This document shows, in pieces, positions 1 to 8,934 of a DNA stretch of 64,000 bases. The notes under the pieces were generated by a model, which saw nothing but the letters and a program-made list of their open reading frames with translations, was not told where the DNA came from and made no database searches. A program made the translations under genes and the position numbers. Location of the stretch: assembly GCF_000014065.1 (NCBI RefSeq), contig NC_008044.1, positions 767,501-831,500 of the forward strand. Direction: 5' to 3'. Position 1 is the first letter of the stretch; each line of letters begins with the position of its first letter. The DNA is from Ruegeria sp. TM1040 (GTDB taxonomy: Bacteria; Pseudomonadota; Alphaproteobacteria; Rhodobacterales; Rhodobacteraceae).

Positions 1-2
1 GC

Positions 3-152
3 TACTATGCCGTTTCGCTGGCGGGCTATGCGCTCTATCCTCTGGGCACTATGCTCGGTCTTAGCAAGGGGATCCTGACGGCGATCCTGACGCCTTTGGT
101 GATTGGCGCTGTGTTTCTGGCGGTCCGGCGCATTCGAAATAGCCTGCACTGA
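3..152 (+). CDS. C-terminal end of a membrane protein (partial)
   Basis: Only the last 49 codons of a plus-strand gene are present; the start lies outside the window and the TGA stop is at 150-152. The fragment contains a glycine/leucine-rich stretch and a clear membrane segment (about residues 28-42 of the fragment) followed by a short basic tail (VRRIRNSLH), as expected for the last helix of an inner-membrane protein with its C-terminus in the cytoplasm. Too little remains to name a family. A bidirectional hairpin terminator follows 45 bases downstream. Confidence 0.6.
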   Translation, partial: YYAVSLAGYALYPLGTMLGLSKGILTAILTPLVIGAVFLAVRRIRNSLH

Positions 153-196
153 CCGGGCGCGAGGGCCGTAAGCCGAGCAAGTAGTCCAGAAACGCA

Positions 197-227
197 AAAG
201 GCCGCCTCACCGGGCGGCCTTTCTTTT
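197..227. terminator. bidirectional rho-independent terminator
   Basis: Perfect 8-bp stem AGGCCGCC / GGCGGCCT (199-206 with 213-220), six-base loop, a T-rich run on the plus side (TTTCTTTT) and an A run on the other side that reads as a T run on the minus strand. It lies between the convergent ends of the partial membrane gene and the ABC permease gene, so it can serve both. Confidence 0.85.
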
Positions 228-241
228 GGGTGTAGGGTGCT

Positions 242-1234
242 TCAGCGGCCCCGGATACGCGGGTCCAGCGCGTCGCGCAGACCGTCACCCAGATAGTTTA
301 CCGACAGAACCGTCAGCGAGATCAGGATGCCGGGCCAAAGCACGCGCTCGGGGAAGAGGGTCATCCGGTCCACGGCATCATTCAGCAGGCGGCCCCAGGT
401 CGGGAAGTCCGGCGGGAAGCCAAAGCCGAGGAAGGACAGCGCCGATTCGGTGATGATCGCGGTGGCGATCCCCAAGGTGGCCGACACCATGATGGGCGAG
501 AGCACGTTCGGCAGGATGTGACGCGAGATGATATTGCCGGGCTTGGTCCCGATGGAACGGGCCGCCAGCACGAACTCGCGTTCCTTGATCGCCAGCACGT
601 CGCCGCGCACGATCCGTGCGGTCGGCATCCAGGAGGTGATCCCGATCAGACAGACGATCAGTACAAAGATGCCGCCTTCTGGGCCGATGGTTTTCGACAG
701 GCTCTCGCGAAACAACACCGCTGCGACGAGGATCATCGGCAAGAGGGGCAGGGCGAGAAACAGATCAGTCATCCGCATCAGGAGGCCGTCGAGCTTTTTG
801 AAGTAGCCCGCCAGCACCCCGATCAGGCTGCCGAGGATCAGCGCGAGGATCATCGCCGCCATGCCCACGGCAAGCGACACACGACCGCCAAACATCAGAC
901 GCGCCAACGTGTCACGGCCAAGGTTGTCGGTCCCGAGCGGATAGGCCCAGTCCATCTTGGCCGAGGGGTCCCACAGCGCGTGATAGATCGGACGCATGTC
1001 CCGCAACGTGATGAAGTCACGGCCCGTGGGTACGAACTTGGCATCATTCCAGTAGATGAACGGGCCAACCACCACGCCCAGCACGATGAACAGGAACAGG
1101 CAGCCCCCGAACAATGCGCCTCGGTGCGATTTGAACTGAACCCAGATCTCGCGCCACTGGCTGCGGGCGGGTGTGGCGAGTTCGTCCTGCACGCTGGAGT
1201 GCTGCAGGGTCTTTTCTTTTGCAGCGTCAGTCAT
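242..1234 (-). CDS. peptide-type ABC transporter permease, DppC/OppC family
   Basis: Inner-membrane permease subunit of a family-5 (dipeptide/oligopeptide) ABC importer, 330 residues. The first membrane helix is at about 40-60, followed by a periplasmic stretch, then a block of helices starting near GGRVSLAVGM. The EAA-type ATPase-contact loop reads AARSIGTKPGNIISRHILPN and is followed by LSFLGFG, both typical of DppC. I chose the ATG at 1234 (MTDAAKEK) because it sits eight bases inside the end of the upstream permease gene, a usual coupling; a longer start at 1270 would overlap it by 44 bases. It is the third gene of a minus-strand unit: binding protein, DppB-like, DppC-like. Substrate unknown; the flanking deacylases suggest peptides or N-acyl amino acids. 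Confidence 0.92.
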   Translation of the reverse strand: MTDAAKEKTLQHSSVQDELATPARSQWREIWVQFKSHRGALFGGCLFLFIVLGVVVGPFIYWNDAKFVPTGRDFITLRDMRPIYHALWDPSAKMDWAYPLGTDNLGRDTLARLMFGGRVSLAVGMAAMILALILGSLIGVLAGYFKKLDGLLMRMTDLFLALPLLPMILVAAVLFRESLSKTIGPEGGIFVLIVCLIGITSWMPTARIVRGDVLAIKEREFVLAARSIGTKPGNIISRHILPNVLSPIMVSATLGIATAIITESALSFLGFGFPPDFPTWGRLLNDAVDRMTLFPERVLWPGILISLTVLSVNYLGDGLRDALDPRIRGR

Positions 1235-2234
1235 AGCGGATCCTCGGGTCGAGAATGCCGTAGAGCACATCGGCGATCAGGTTGAACAGCACGATGAGCA
1301 CGGCAAAGATGAAGGTAAGCGTCTGCACCATAGGCAGGTCGTTGGCCTGGATGGCGCCGATCAGCAACTGGCCAATCCCGTTCACCTTGAACACCTGTTC
1401 GGTGATGATGGCGCCGCCAAAGATCGACGGAATGCCCAGGGCGATCACGGTGACAACCGGGATCATGGAATTGCGCAGCACATGCACCATGACAACCGTA
1501 TACTCGCCCAGGCCCTTGGCGCGCGCGGTGCGCACGTAGTCCTGGTTAAGGTTGTCGAGCATGGAGGCGCGCATGAACCGGCTGAGCTGTGCGGTGATCT
1601 GAAGTGCCAGTACCATCACCGGCATCACCATCTGCTGGAGCTGCTTCACGAAGGTTTCCCAGCTGTTGACCTCGAGCGTGGTGTCATAGATCGACGGGAA
1701 CCAGCCAAGCTGAACCGAGAAGATCACGATGACCAGAACACCAGAGAAGAACGGCGGCACCGAGAAGCCCACCATGGAGACGAATGTCCCCATCTGGTCG
1801 AACCAGCTGTACTGGCGGTAGGCAGAGTAGATGCCGATGGGCAGGGCGATCAGGATGGCCACGATATAGGCGGTGCCCACAACCCAGAGGGTCTGCGGCA
1901 AGCGCTGCACCACGATGTCCATCACCGGAGACCGGGTCTGCCAGGAGATGACACGCAGATCGCCTGCGGAAAAGGATGTGCCAAAGATATGGTCGATCAG
2001 AACCTGAGGTTCGATCCAGAAGAACTGCACCAGCCATTTCCAGAACCGGATATGGACGGGCTCGCCAAGGCCGAGGGCCAGGCGCATCTTCTCTTTCACT
2101 TCGGGGGGGACGGTCAGGGGAACCTGTGCCATGGGATCGCCGGGGGCGAGTTCCAGCAGCAGGAAGATCACGAGACTGATGAACAGCAGTGTCGGCACTG
2201 CTATGATCAGCCGTCGGATGGTAAAAGTCAGCAT
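1227..2234 (-). CDS. peptide-type ABC transporter permease, DppB/OppB family
   Basis: Partner permease of the DppC-like protein, 335 residues. An N-terminal membrane helix (about 10-30) with the family pattern LLLELAPGDPMA just after it is diagnostic of DppB/OppB. A long periplasmic segment follows, then several helices, and the EAA loop TARAKGLGEYTVVMVHVLRN lies in the second half. Its stop overlaps the start of the DppC-like gene by eight bases, so the two are translationally coupled. It is separated from the binding-protein gene by 196 bases that hold a strong hairpin, a common way of making more binding protein than permease. Confidence 0.92.
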   Translation of the reverse strand: MLTFTIRRLIIAVPTLLFISLVIFLLLELAPGDPMAQVPLTVPPEVKEKMRLALGLGEPVHIRFWKWLVQFFWIEPQVLIDHIFGTSFSAGDLRVISWQTRSPVMDIVVQRLPQTLWVVGTAYIVAILIALPIGIYSAYRQYSWFDQMGTFVSMVGFSVPPFFSGVLVIVIFSVQLGWFPSIYDTTLEVNSWETFVKQLQQMVMPVMVLALQITAQLSRFMRASMLDNLNQDYVRTARAKGLGEYTVVMVHVLRNSMIPVVTVIALGIPSIFGGAIITEQVFKVNGIGQLLIGAIQANDLPMVQTLTFIFAVLIVLFNLIADVLYGILDPRIRYD

Positions 2235-2384
2235 CAGCCGGGCGCCTTTGCAAATGGGTTGTCGACAGGTCCGCGTTTGCCTTGCCCTTGTCGGGCGGGT
2301 GTCGCGTGATGGCGGGTCTCTTAAGCCAAGTCCAGCGTAACAACAATGCTGAACCTCTCAGAGTTGGGTAACGCGAATACCAGT

Positions 2385-2410
2385 GGGCCCCGGCGGTGAA
2401 GCCGGGGCCC
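2385..2410 (-). terminator. intercistronic hairpin after the binding-protein gene
   Basis: Perfect 10-bp inverted repeat GGGCCCCGGC (2385-2394) and GCCGGGGCCC (2401-2410) with a six-base loop, 20 bases beyond the stop of the binding-protein gene. No T run follows on the minus strand, so it is more likely an mRNA 3' stabiliser or partial attenuator than a full terminator. Confidence 0.55.
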
Positions 2411-2430
2411 TCTAGAGTGCGGACGGACGC

Positions 2431-4128
2431 TTATTCGGAGCGGTACCAGTCAGCTGCGTTCCACAGCTCGCTGTCCCACACGTTCAGGTCGACACCACCA
2501 AGGGTGTTGGAGTGTGCGGACAGACGGCCACGGTGGACCAGCGGGATCATCCCACCACGCTCAAAGATGATGGTGTTGAGCTGCTGACCGATCTCGATCC
2601 GTTTTGCCATGTCTGCGGTTTGCGAAAGCTCTGCGTGCAGCGCGTCGAACTCTTCGTCACAGAAGCGGGAGATGTTCTCACCCTGCCACTGGGAGGCCGG
2701 AGTCGGGGCTTTGTCGCACAGACCGTTGCCGAAGTAGGACTGCGGGTCAGTGCCGTTGAAGGTGTTGGCGTACATTTCAACGTCTGCGTAGAACTTCTGG
2801 AAGGTGTCCGGGGAGCCCGGGTCGCCGCCGAAGAACACGGAGGAGTTGATGTTACGCAGTTCGGTTTCGATGCCGATCTCGCTCCACCACTGTTTGATCA
2901 GCGCCTGGAAGTCCTGACGGACGGCGTTGGTCGAGGTCTGGTACAGGATCTTCAGCGGAACACCGTCTTTTTCGCGGATGCCGTCACCATCGGTGTCAAC
3001 GATACCTGCTGCGTCGAGCATGGCGTTTGCACCGGCGATGTCCTGAGTCTCACAGCCTTCGGGGCTGATCGCAAAGGCTTCGGGGGCCGGAACCCAGGAG
3101 CAGGACACGCGACCTGCTTTGCCATAGCCGATTTCCACCAGAAGCGGACGGTCGATTGCCATGGACATGGCTTTGTAAACCGCCGGATCGGACAGGAACG
3201 GGTGCGGACGGATCACCGAACGCTCTTCCGGGGAGAGATCCGCGGAGGGGTTGGTGTTGTTGAGCATGATGCGCTCGAGGAGCGGACCAAAGCCTGCAAC
3301 CGCTTGGCCTTTGCCGCCTGCTTCCATCTGCGCGATGACATCGGGGGCCAGCTGGAGGTTCCATGCGTAGTCGAATTCGCCGGTTTCCATCACGGCGCGA
3401 CCGGCTGCGGTTGCATCGCCGCCACCTTTGAACAGAACCTTCGCGAACGCGGGCTTGGCCGGGTCACGGTAGTTCGGGTTCGCGGAGAGGGTGATCACGT
3501 CGTTCGGCTTGAACTCGTCGACCACAAACGGGCCGGTGCCGATCGGGTTGAAGTTGGCTTCGGTACACTCAGGTGCTTTGGCACCAAGGCACTCAGCGAA
3601 CTGTGCTGCCTGAATGATCGGGCTTTCACCGCCGACGAAGGGGCCATAGGGGAAGGGGGTCGCTTTATCGAAGGTCACCACCACGGTGGAGTCGTCGGGG
3701 GTCTCGACAGAGGTAACGCCTTCGAACTTGGTGACCTGTGCGCAGCCGCCCTCGGGGTGGGTGCAGTACTCATATGTGAACTTCACGTCCGCAGACGTAA
3801 GGTCGGAACCATCGGACCACTTGATGCCCGGCTTCAGTTTCCAGGTGATCTGGGTCAGGTCTTCGCTCACGCCGCCGTTTTCAACGGTGGGGACTTCTTC
3901 GACCAGCCACGGAACCATCTCGCCGGAGGAGTTGTAGCGCGCCAGAGGCTCGATCACGAGCGAGGCCGCTTCAACGTCCTTGGTGCCGCCGGACAGGAAC
4001 GGGTTCATGATGGACGGAGCCTGCCAATAAATAATGTTGACCTGGCCGTCCGAGCCACGCTCGGCAAAAGCCGCAGGGGCGACAGCGGCAGTTGCCACAG
4101 CACCCAGCAGAAGGGATTTCAATGTCAT
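2431..4128 (-). CDS. family-5 extracellular solute-binding protein of a peptide-type ABC importer
   Basis: Periplasmic substrate-binding protein, 565 residues, with a standard Sec signal peptide (MTLKSLLLGAVATAAVAPAAFA, cleavage after AFA). The body has the SBP_bac_5 pattern: a region around 50-110 reading WLVEEVP and WKLKPGIKWSDGS, and later WSEIGIETELRNINSSVFF. There are three pairs of cysteines that could form disulfides in the periplasm. The start is supported by AAGGAGAG seven bases upstream. It is the first and presumably most highly expressed gene of the minus-strand transporter unit. Binding specificity cannot be read from sequence; dipeptide, oligopeptide or another small amide are all possible. 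Confidence 0.92.
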   Translation of the reverse strand: MTLKSLLLGAVATAAVAPAAFAERGSDGQVNIIYWQAPSIMNPFLSGGTKDVEAASLVIEPLARYNSSGEMVPWLVEEVPTVENGGVSEDLTQITWKLKPGIKWSDGSDLTSADVKFTYEYCTHPEGGCAQVTKFEGVTSVETPDDSTVVVTFDKATPFPYGPFVGGESPIIQAAQFAECLGAKAPECTEANFNPIGTGPFVVDEFKPNDVITLSANPNYRDPAKPAFAKVLFKGGGDATAAGRAVMETGEFDYAWNLQLAPDVIAQMEAGGKGQAVAGFGPLLERIMLNNTNPSADLSPEERSVIRPHPFLSDPAVYKAMSMAIDRPLLVEIGYGKAGRVSCSWVPAPEAFAISPEGCETQDIAGANAMLDAAGIVDTDGDGIREKDGVPLKILYQTSTNAVRQDFQALIKQWWSEIGIETELRNINSSVFFGGDPGSPDTFQKFYADVEMYANTFNGTDPQSYFGNGLCDKAPTPASQWQGENISRFCDEEFDALHAELSQTADMAKRIEIGQQLNTIIFERGGMIPLVHRGRLSAHSNTLGGVDLNVWDSELWNAADWYRSE

Positions 4129-4488
4129 TACACTCTCCTTGTCGGAACCGACATAGTGTTATTGTTGTTTAGGACTGCACGTTTTTTGATCTGTGCAGCC
4201 CGCGATCGCCTGAAGACGATCTGGGTCTTGCGTCCACCTCGGACATCTGGATGTCAGGAAATCTCGCAGAAAATCTGCGTTAAGTCAGACCCGGTTGAGC
4301 CGGACCTGTTTTCATAACCCCCTGTCGCCTTTGGCGTTCACTGAGGGTATCGAACACAGAGTTTTGACGAAATGCAAGACCTGCCCGACAGGAAAACGTC
4401 ACTGGGGTTTGACGGTCAGCGCTGCATCGGCTTAGATCGCGCCCCAACAGGCACCGCCAAGGTGCGTCAATACAGACAGGATACGCGG
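4129..4488. promoter_or_regulatory. divergent regulatory region of the ABC transporter
   Basis: This 360-base gap separates the divergent binding-protein gene and the double-ATPase gene, so it must hold both promoters. It is less GC-rich than the genes. A 6-2-6 palindrome, TGTCGG-AA-CCGACA (4140-4153), lies directly beside the ribosome-binding site of the binding-protein gene. An in-frame ATG at 4372 would extend the ATPase by 39 residues, but the extension has no family similarity that I can see. I found no convincing -35/-10 pair and no other gene. Confidence 0.5.
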
Positions 4489-6309
4489 ATGCTGGACCAG
4501 CCCATTGCACAGATCAAAGGCCTTCGGGTCGAATTCGAAACCAAGGACGGCCCTGTGGTCGGGGTTGAGAATGTTTCGTTTGACGTGACTGCTGGTGAAA
4601 CTTTGTGCATCGTTGGGGAGTCCGGATCGGGCAAATCTGTCTCGTCCCTGTCTTTGATGCGCCTCGTGGAATACGGTGGCGGCACCATCGCGGGCGGAGA
4701 ATTGATGTTCAATCCCGGCGATGGCGAGGCGATCGACCTTGCTCAGGCCGAGACCGATTTGATGAAGCAGATTCGCGGAAATCAGATCGGAATGATTTTC
4801 CAGGAACCGATGACCGCGCTCAATCCGGTCTTCACAGTGGGCCGCCAGCTCACGGAAGGCCTGCGAATCCACAAGGGGATGGACAAAAAACAGGCAGAGG
4901 CCCGGGCCATCGAGATTCTGCGCGAGGTCCGCATTCCCGAGGCCGAGCGCCGCATGAAGCAATATCCGCACGAACTGTCTGGCGGGATGCGCCAGCGGGT
5001 AGTGATCGCGATGGCGATGGCGTGCGAGCCGCGTCTGCTCATCGCGGATGAACCCACAACCGCGCTCGATGTGACCATTCAGGCCGAGATCCTCGCCCTG
5101 ATGGACCGCTTGAAGCGTGAAACCGGCACTGCGGTCATGTTTATCACGCACGACATGGCTGTCGTGGCGCAGATGGCCGACCGGGTGGTTGTCATGTTCC
5201 GCGGCAACAAGGTCGAAGAGGGCACCGTCCACGAGATTTTCGAGAACCCGCAGCATGACTATACCAAGGCATTGCTGGCGGCGGTTCCCAAGCTTGGCGA
5301 GATGCGTGGCAAGGATTACCCCGAACCCATGAAGCTCATGGGCGTCGAGCAGGCCGAGATCAAGCCGATCACCGGCACCGATGAGGTGCTGCTGAACGTC
5401 GAAAACCTCGTCACCCGTTTCCCTGTCAAAGGTGGGCTTCTGCGCCGCACCGTGGCGCAGGTCCACGCGGTTGAGGATGTGTCCTTCAAGGTCTTCAAGG
5501 GTCAGACCCTGAGCCTCGTGGGCGAATCGGGCTGCGGGAAATCAACCTGTGGCCGGTCGATCCTGAGACTGGTGGAACCGACTTCGGGCAAGGTAGAGTT
5601 TGAGGGGCGCGATGTGATCGGCCTCAACCAGAAAGAACTGCACAAGGCGCGCCTTGATATGCAGATGATTTTCCAGGACCCCTTTGCCTCACTCAATCCG
5701 CAGATGCAGCTGATGGATCAGGTCGCGGAGCCGATGAAGAACTACAATATCGCCTCCGGGTCCGAAATTCAGGACCGGGTCGCATCGCTCTTTGATCGGG
5801 TCCACCTGCCGCGCAGCTTCATGCGCCGCTTCCCGCACGAGATGTCCGGTGGTCAGCGCCAGCGGATCGCGATTGCCCGTGCGCTCGCGCTCAACCCGAA
5901 ACTGATCGTTGCGGATGAGGCCGTCTCCGCGCTCGATGTGTCAGTGCAGGCGCAGGTCTTGAACCTGATGATGGAACTGCAGGCCGATCTGGGCCTCTCC
6001 TTCCTGTTCATCAGTCACGATATGGCCGTGGTCGAACGGGTGAGCCATCAGGTCGGCGTGATGTATCTGGGGCGTCTGGTCGAAATTGGCCCGCGTGCGC
6101 GTGTGTTTGAGAACCCGGCGCACCCCTATACGCAGGCGCTGATGAAGGCGGTTCCGATTGCCGACCCCAACCAGCGCAAGAGCGAAAAGGATCTGAACTT
6201 CAAACCGATCCCATCGCCGATCCACGACATGAACTATCAGGCAGAGCCCTCGCAATACATGGAAGTGGAGCCGGGGCACTTTGTGCTGACCACCGATTCT
6301 GGCTATTGA
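4489..6309 (+). CDS. double ATP-binding subunit of peptide-type ABC transporter (DppD-DppF fusion)
   Basis: Cytoplasmic energy-coupling subunit with two complete ABC ATPase domains in one 606-residue chain. Domain 1 has Walker A GESGSGKS at 43-50, signature LSGGMRQR and Walker [10 protein letters not shown]. Domain 2 has Walker A GESGCGKS near 345, signature MSGGQRQR and Walker [10 protein letters not shown]; each ends in the oligopeptide-transporter C-terminal extension ([15 protein letters not shown] in the second). In the second Walker B the usual ADEPVS is ADEAVS, but the catalytic glutamate is kept. I chose the ATG at 4489 (MLDQPIAQ) because homologous sequence starts there and an AGG lies at a good distance. 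It is divergent from the binding protein and permeases and must pair with them. The deacylase gene follows after three bases. Confidence 0.92.
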   Translation: MLDQPIAQIKGLRVEFETKDGPVVGVENVSFDVTAGETLCIVGESGSGKSVSSLSLMRLVEYGGGTIAGGELMFNPGDGEAIDLAQAETDLMKQIRGNQIGMIFQEPMTALNPVFTVGRQLTEGLRIHKGMDKKQAEARAIEILREVRIPEAERRMKQYPHELSGGMRQRVVIAMAMACEPRLLIADEPTTALDVTIQAEILALMDRLKRETGTAVMFITHDMAVVAQMADRVVVMFRGNKVEEGTVHEIFENPQHDYTKALLAAVPKLGEMRGKDYPEPMKLMGVEQAEIKPITGTDEVLLNVENLVTRFPVKGGLLRRTVAQVHAVEDVSFKVFKGQTLSLVGESGCGKSTCGRSILRLVEPTSGKVEFEGRDVIGLNQKELHKARLDMQMIFQDPFASLNPQMQLMDQVAEPMKNYNIASGSEIQDRVASLFDRVHLPRSFMRRFPHEMSGGQRQRIAIARALALNPKLIVADEAVSALDVSVQAQVLNLMMELQADLGLSFLFISHDMAVVERVSHQVGVMYLGRLVEIGPRARVFENPAHPYTQALMKAVPIADPNQRKSEKDLNFKPIPSPIHDMNYQAEPSQYMEVEPGHFVLTTDSGY

Positions 6310-6312
6310 TCC

Positions 6313-7479
6313 ATGATCCAACGGCTTTCACCGCTGGAGATCATGATACGTCTGGTCTCCTTTCCGACCGTGAGCAGCGAAACCAATCTGCCGCTCATTG
6401 AGTGGACGTCGGAGTATCTGAGCGCGCATGGGATCGAGCATCATGTCTGGATCGATCCCGAACAGCCCGAAAAAGCCGGGCTCTATGCTCATGTTGGCCC
6501 GAAGGTCGAAGGCGGAGTCGTGCTGTCGGGGCACACCGATGTTGTGCCCGTCGAGGGACAGGACTGGAGCTCTGACCCATTTGAGGTGGTGGAGCGGGAC
6601 GGCAAGTATTTTGGCCGTGGCTGCGCGGATATGAAGGGGTTTGACGCGCTGGCGCTCTGGGCGCTGGTCGAGGGGAACTACACCGATCTGCAGCGCCCGC
6701 TTCAGTTGGCCTTCACCTTTGACGAGGAAATTGGCTGCACCGGCGCGCCGCCCCTGATCGAGGAAATGCAGAAATATCTGCCCAAGGCCGAGGCGGTCAT
6801 CGTGGGCGAGCCGTCGATGCTCAAGGCGGTGACGGGTCACAAGGGCGCCTTTGCGATGGCGACTCATGTGCGCGGCTTTGAGGTTCACAGCTCGCTGATG
6901 CATGAAGGTGTGAGCGCCGTGATGGAGGCGGCGCGCATTGTCGACTGGGCCAACCATCGCAACGCCGAAAACCGCGCAAGGCCCCAGACCGAGGTCGCGG
7001 CCATGTTCACGCCGCCCTGGACCACGGTGCATGTGGGCAAAATATCGGGTGGGACCGCGCATAACATCACGGCAGGGGACTGTAATTTCTGGATGGATTT
7101 CCGGGTCGTCCCGGGTGAGAGCCTTGCCGATTGGCAGGCGGCATATGAGGCGGAAATCGCCCGCATCGAGGCCGAGATGCAGAGGGTGCGCCCAGAAGCA
7201 GGGATCACGCTTGAAAAAGTCTTTAGCGTGCCGGGGCTCGCGCCGGAGACCGATGGTGCCGCAGAAACATTGGTGCGTGCGCTCACCGGTGACAACGCCC
7301 GCCATGTGGTGAGCTATGGCACCGAGGCCGGTCACTATCAGGTTGCGGGCTACTCCGCAGTGGTCTGCGGCCCCGGTGACATCGCACAAGCGCATCAGGC
7401 GGATGAGTTTATCACCGTTGCGCAATTTGAGGCCGGTACAAAGTTCATGCAAGATCTGCTTTCGCGTCTCTCTGCATAG
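6313..7479 (+). CDS. argE: M20 family deacylase, acetylornithine deacetylase type
   Basis: Di-zinc amidohydrolase of 388 residues, most like ArgE, which removes the acetyl group from N-acetylornithine; related enzymes cut other N-acyl amino acids. Metal-binding segments are all present: SGHTDVVPVEG, GRGCADMKGFDAL and the catalytic FDEEIGCTGAP, followed by GEPSMLKAVTGHKG and the dimerisation domain in the middle, then YGTEAGHYQ near the end. It starts three bases after the ABC ATPase gene, so it is cotranscribed with it. That position, and the two further M20 enzymes downstream, suggest it acts on the imported substrate rather than only in arginine synthesis. The symbol is therefore tentative. 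Confidence 0.85.
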   Translation: MIQRLSPLEIMIRLVSFPTVSSETNLPLIEWTSEYLSAHGIEHHVWIDPEQPEKAGLYAHVGPKVEGGVVLSGHTDVVPVEGQDWSSDPFEVVERDGKYFGRGCADMKGFDALALWALVEGNYTDLQRPLQLAFTFDEEIGCTGAPPLIEEMQKYLPKAEAVIVGEPSMLKAVTGHKGAFAMATHVRGFEVHSSLMHEGVSAVMEAARIVDWANHRNAENRARPQTEVAAMFTPPWTTVHVGKISGGTAHNITAGDCNFWMDFRVVPGESLADWQAAYEAEIARIEAEMQRVRPEAGITLEKVFSVPGLAPETDGAAETLVRALTGDNARHVVSYGTEAGHYQVAGYSAVVCGPGDIAQAHQADEFITVAQFEAGTKFMQDLLSRLSA

Positions 7480-7681
7480 GGCTCCCTGATACCGCGCATG
7501 TCCCGCAGGCCTCGATCCGCGTGGCGCATGCCGCGCGCTTTCGATTGTCGTGCGCTACCGTTCGCCCGTTGCGCAGGCATGTGCATGGGGCATGGCACCT
7601 GTTGGTTCACTTGTGCAACAGCCCTTGCGTTCCGGCCCCCCATGCGGCACTCATTTCGCTAACACGTTAAGGAGAGAGCTC

Positions 7682-8854
7682 ATGCCCGTTCGGAATCGCT
7701 TTGCCGAGATGCTGCCCGAAATCACCGCTTGGCGTCATGATTTTCACGAACATCCCGAGTTGATGTATGACGTGCATCGCACCGCCGGACTGGTTCAGGA
7801 GCGCCTCAATGCCTTTGGCTGTGACGAGGTAGTGCCGGGTATCGGCAAGACCGGTGTTGTCGGCGTCATCAAGGGCAAGAGCACCGCATCGGGCAAGGTG
7901 ATCGCCCTGCGTGCCGACATGGATGCACTGCCGATCCACGAGGAAACAGGCCTAGATTATGCGTCCAAGACGCCTGGCAAAATGCATGCCTGTGGTCATG
8001 ACGGCCACACCGCGATCCTCTTGGGCGCTGCAAAATACCTCTCCGAGACGCGCAACTTTGATGGCACGGTGGTTCTGCTGTTCCAGCCCGCAGAGGAAGG
8101 TGGGGCCGGAGGCAAGGCGATGGTCGACGATGGGGTGATGGATCGTTGGGGCGTCCAGGAGGTTTACGGGTTGCACAATATGCCCGGCCTGCCAATGGGC
8201 CATATCGCGACCCGTGTTGGCGGGCTCTTGGCCTCTTCGGACGAGTTCGAGATCGAAGTGACCGGCAAGGGCGGCCACGCCGCGGCACCGCATGACGCGA
8301 TCGACACCACGCTAGTGGCCTCGCAGATCGTGGTCTCGCTTCACTCTATCGTGTCGCGCAACATCGATCCCATTCATCGCGTGGTGCTGACCGTCGGCAC
8401 ATTTGAGACCGACAGCACGGCGTCGAATGTGATCGCCCATCGCGCCAAGCTCAAAGGCACGGTACGCACGCTCGACTCCGAAAACCGCGCCTTGGCAGAA
8501 GAGCGCGTGCGTCGCGTGGCCGAAGATACCGCCTCGGCTTTCGGGGCGAATGCCACGGTCAAATGGACCCCAGGTTATCCGGTCACGGAAAACACCGCCC
8601 AAGAGGTTGAATATGCGGTGGAGGCCGCCAGAGCAGTTGCCGAGAAAGTCGACCCTGATGCGGCGCCCATCATGCCGTCGGAGGATTTCGCCTACATGCT
8701 TGAAGCGCGCCCCGGCGCCTATATCTTCTTGGGCAATGGCGACACGGCCATGTGTCATCACCCGGCCTATCAGTTCGACGACTGCGCCATCCCGCTTGGG
8801 TGCAGCTGGTTTGTCGAGCTTTGTGAACGCCGCATGCCCGCCAGCTCATCATAA
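7682..8854 (+). CDS. M20 amidohydrolase, hippurate/N-acyl-amino-acid hydrolase type (copy 1)
   Basis: Cytoplasmic metal-dependent amidohydrolase, 390 residues, of the hippurate hydrolase/IAA-amino-acid hydrolase group. Visible ligands: RADMDALPIHEETGL, then HACGHDGHTA with the conserved Cys-His pair, QPAEEGGAGG with the catalytic Glu pair, the LHNMPG histidine, and MPSEDFAYMLE at the C-terminal end. Start ATG at 7682 is fixed by AAGGAGAG upstream and by alignment with the neighbouring copy, which begins almost identically (MPVxNRFAExLPEITAW). It lies 202 bases after the ArgE-like gene and 80 bases before copy 2. Natural substrate is not deducible; N-acyl or aryl-acyl amino acids are the family norm. 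Confidence 0.9.
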   Translation: MPVRNRFAEMLPEITAWRHDFHEHPELMYDVHRTAGLVQERLNAFGCDEVVPGIGKTGVVGVIKGKSTASGKVIALRADMDALPIHEETGLDYASKTPGKMHACGHDGHTAILLGAAKYLSETRNFDGTVVLLFQPAEEGGAGGKAMVDDGVMDRWGVQEVYGLHNMPGLPMGHIATRVGGLLASSDEFEIEVTGKGGHAAAPHDAIDTTLVASQIVVSLHSIVSRNIDPIHRVVLTVGTFETDSTASNVIAHRAKLKGTVRTLDSENRALAEERVRRVAEDTASAFGANATVKWTPGYPVTENTAQEVEYAVEAARAVAEKVDPDAAPIMPSEDFAYMLEARPGAYIFLGNGDTAMCHHPAYQFDDCAIPLGCSWFVELCERRMPASSS

Positions 8855-8934
8855 GGGCGCTGCGTTGCAGCCCCTGTGCACCCGGCCGCTCCCCGTGCCG
8901 GGTGTGACCATCCGAAAGACAAGGAGAAAGACCT

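Noticed and set aside
2512-4317. 601-codon plus-strand frame opposite the binding-protein gene
   Set aside because: Antisense to a gene with a signal peptide and a good ribosome-binding site; the translation lacks family features.
4372-4488. N-terminal extension of the double ATPase from ATG 4372
   Set aside because: The 39 extra residues look like translated leader DNA; ABC homology starts just after ATG 4489.
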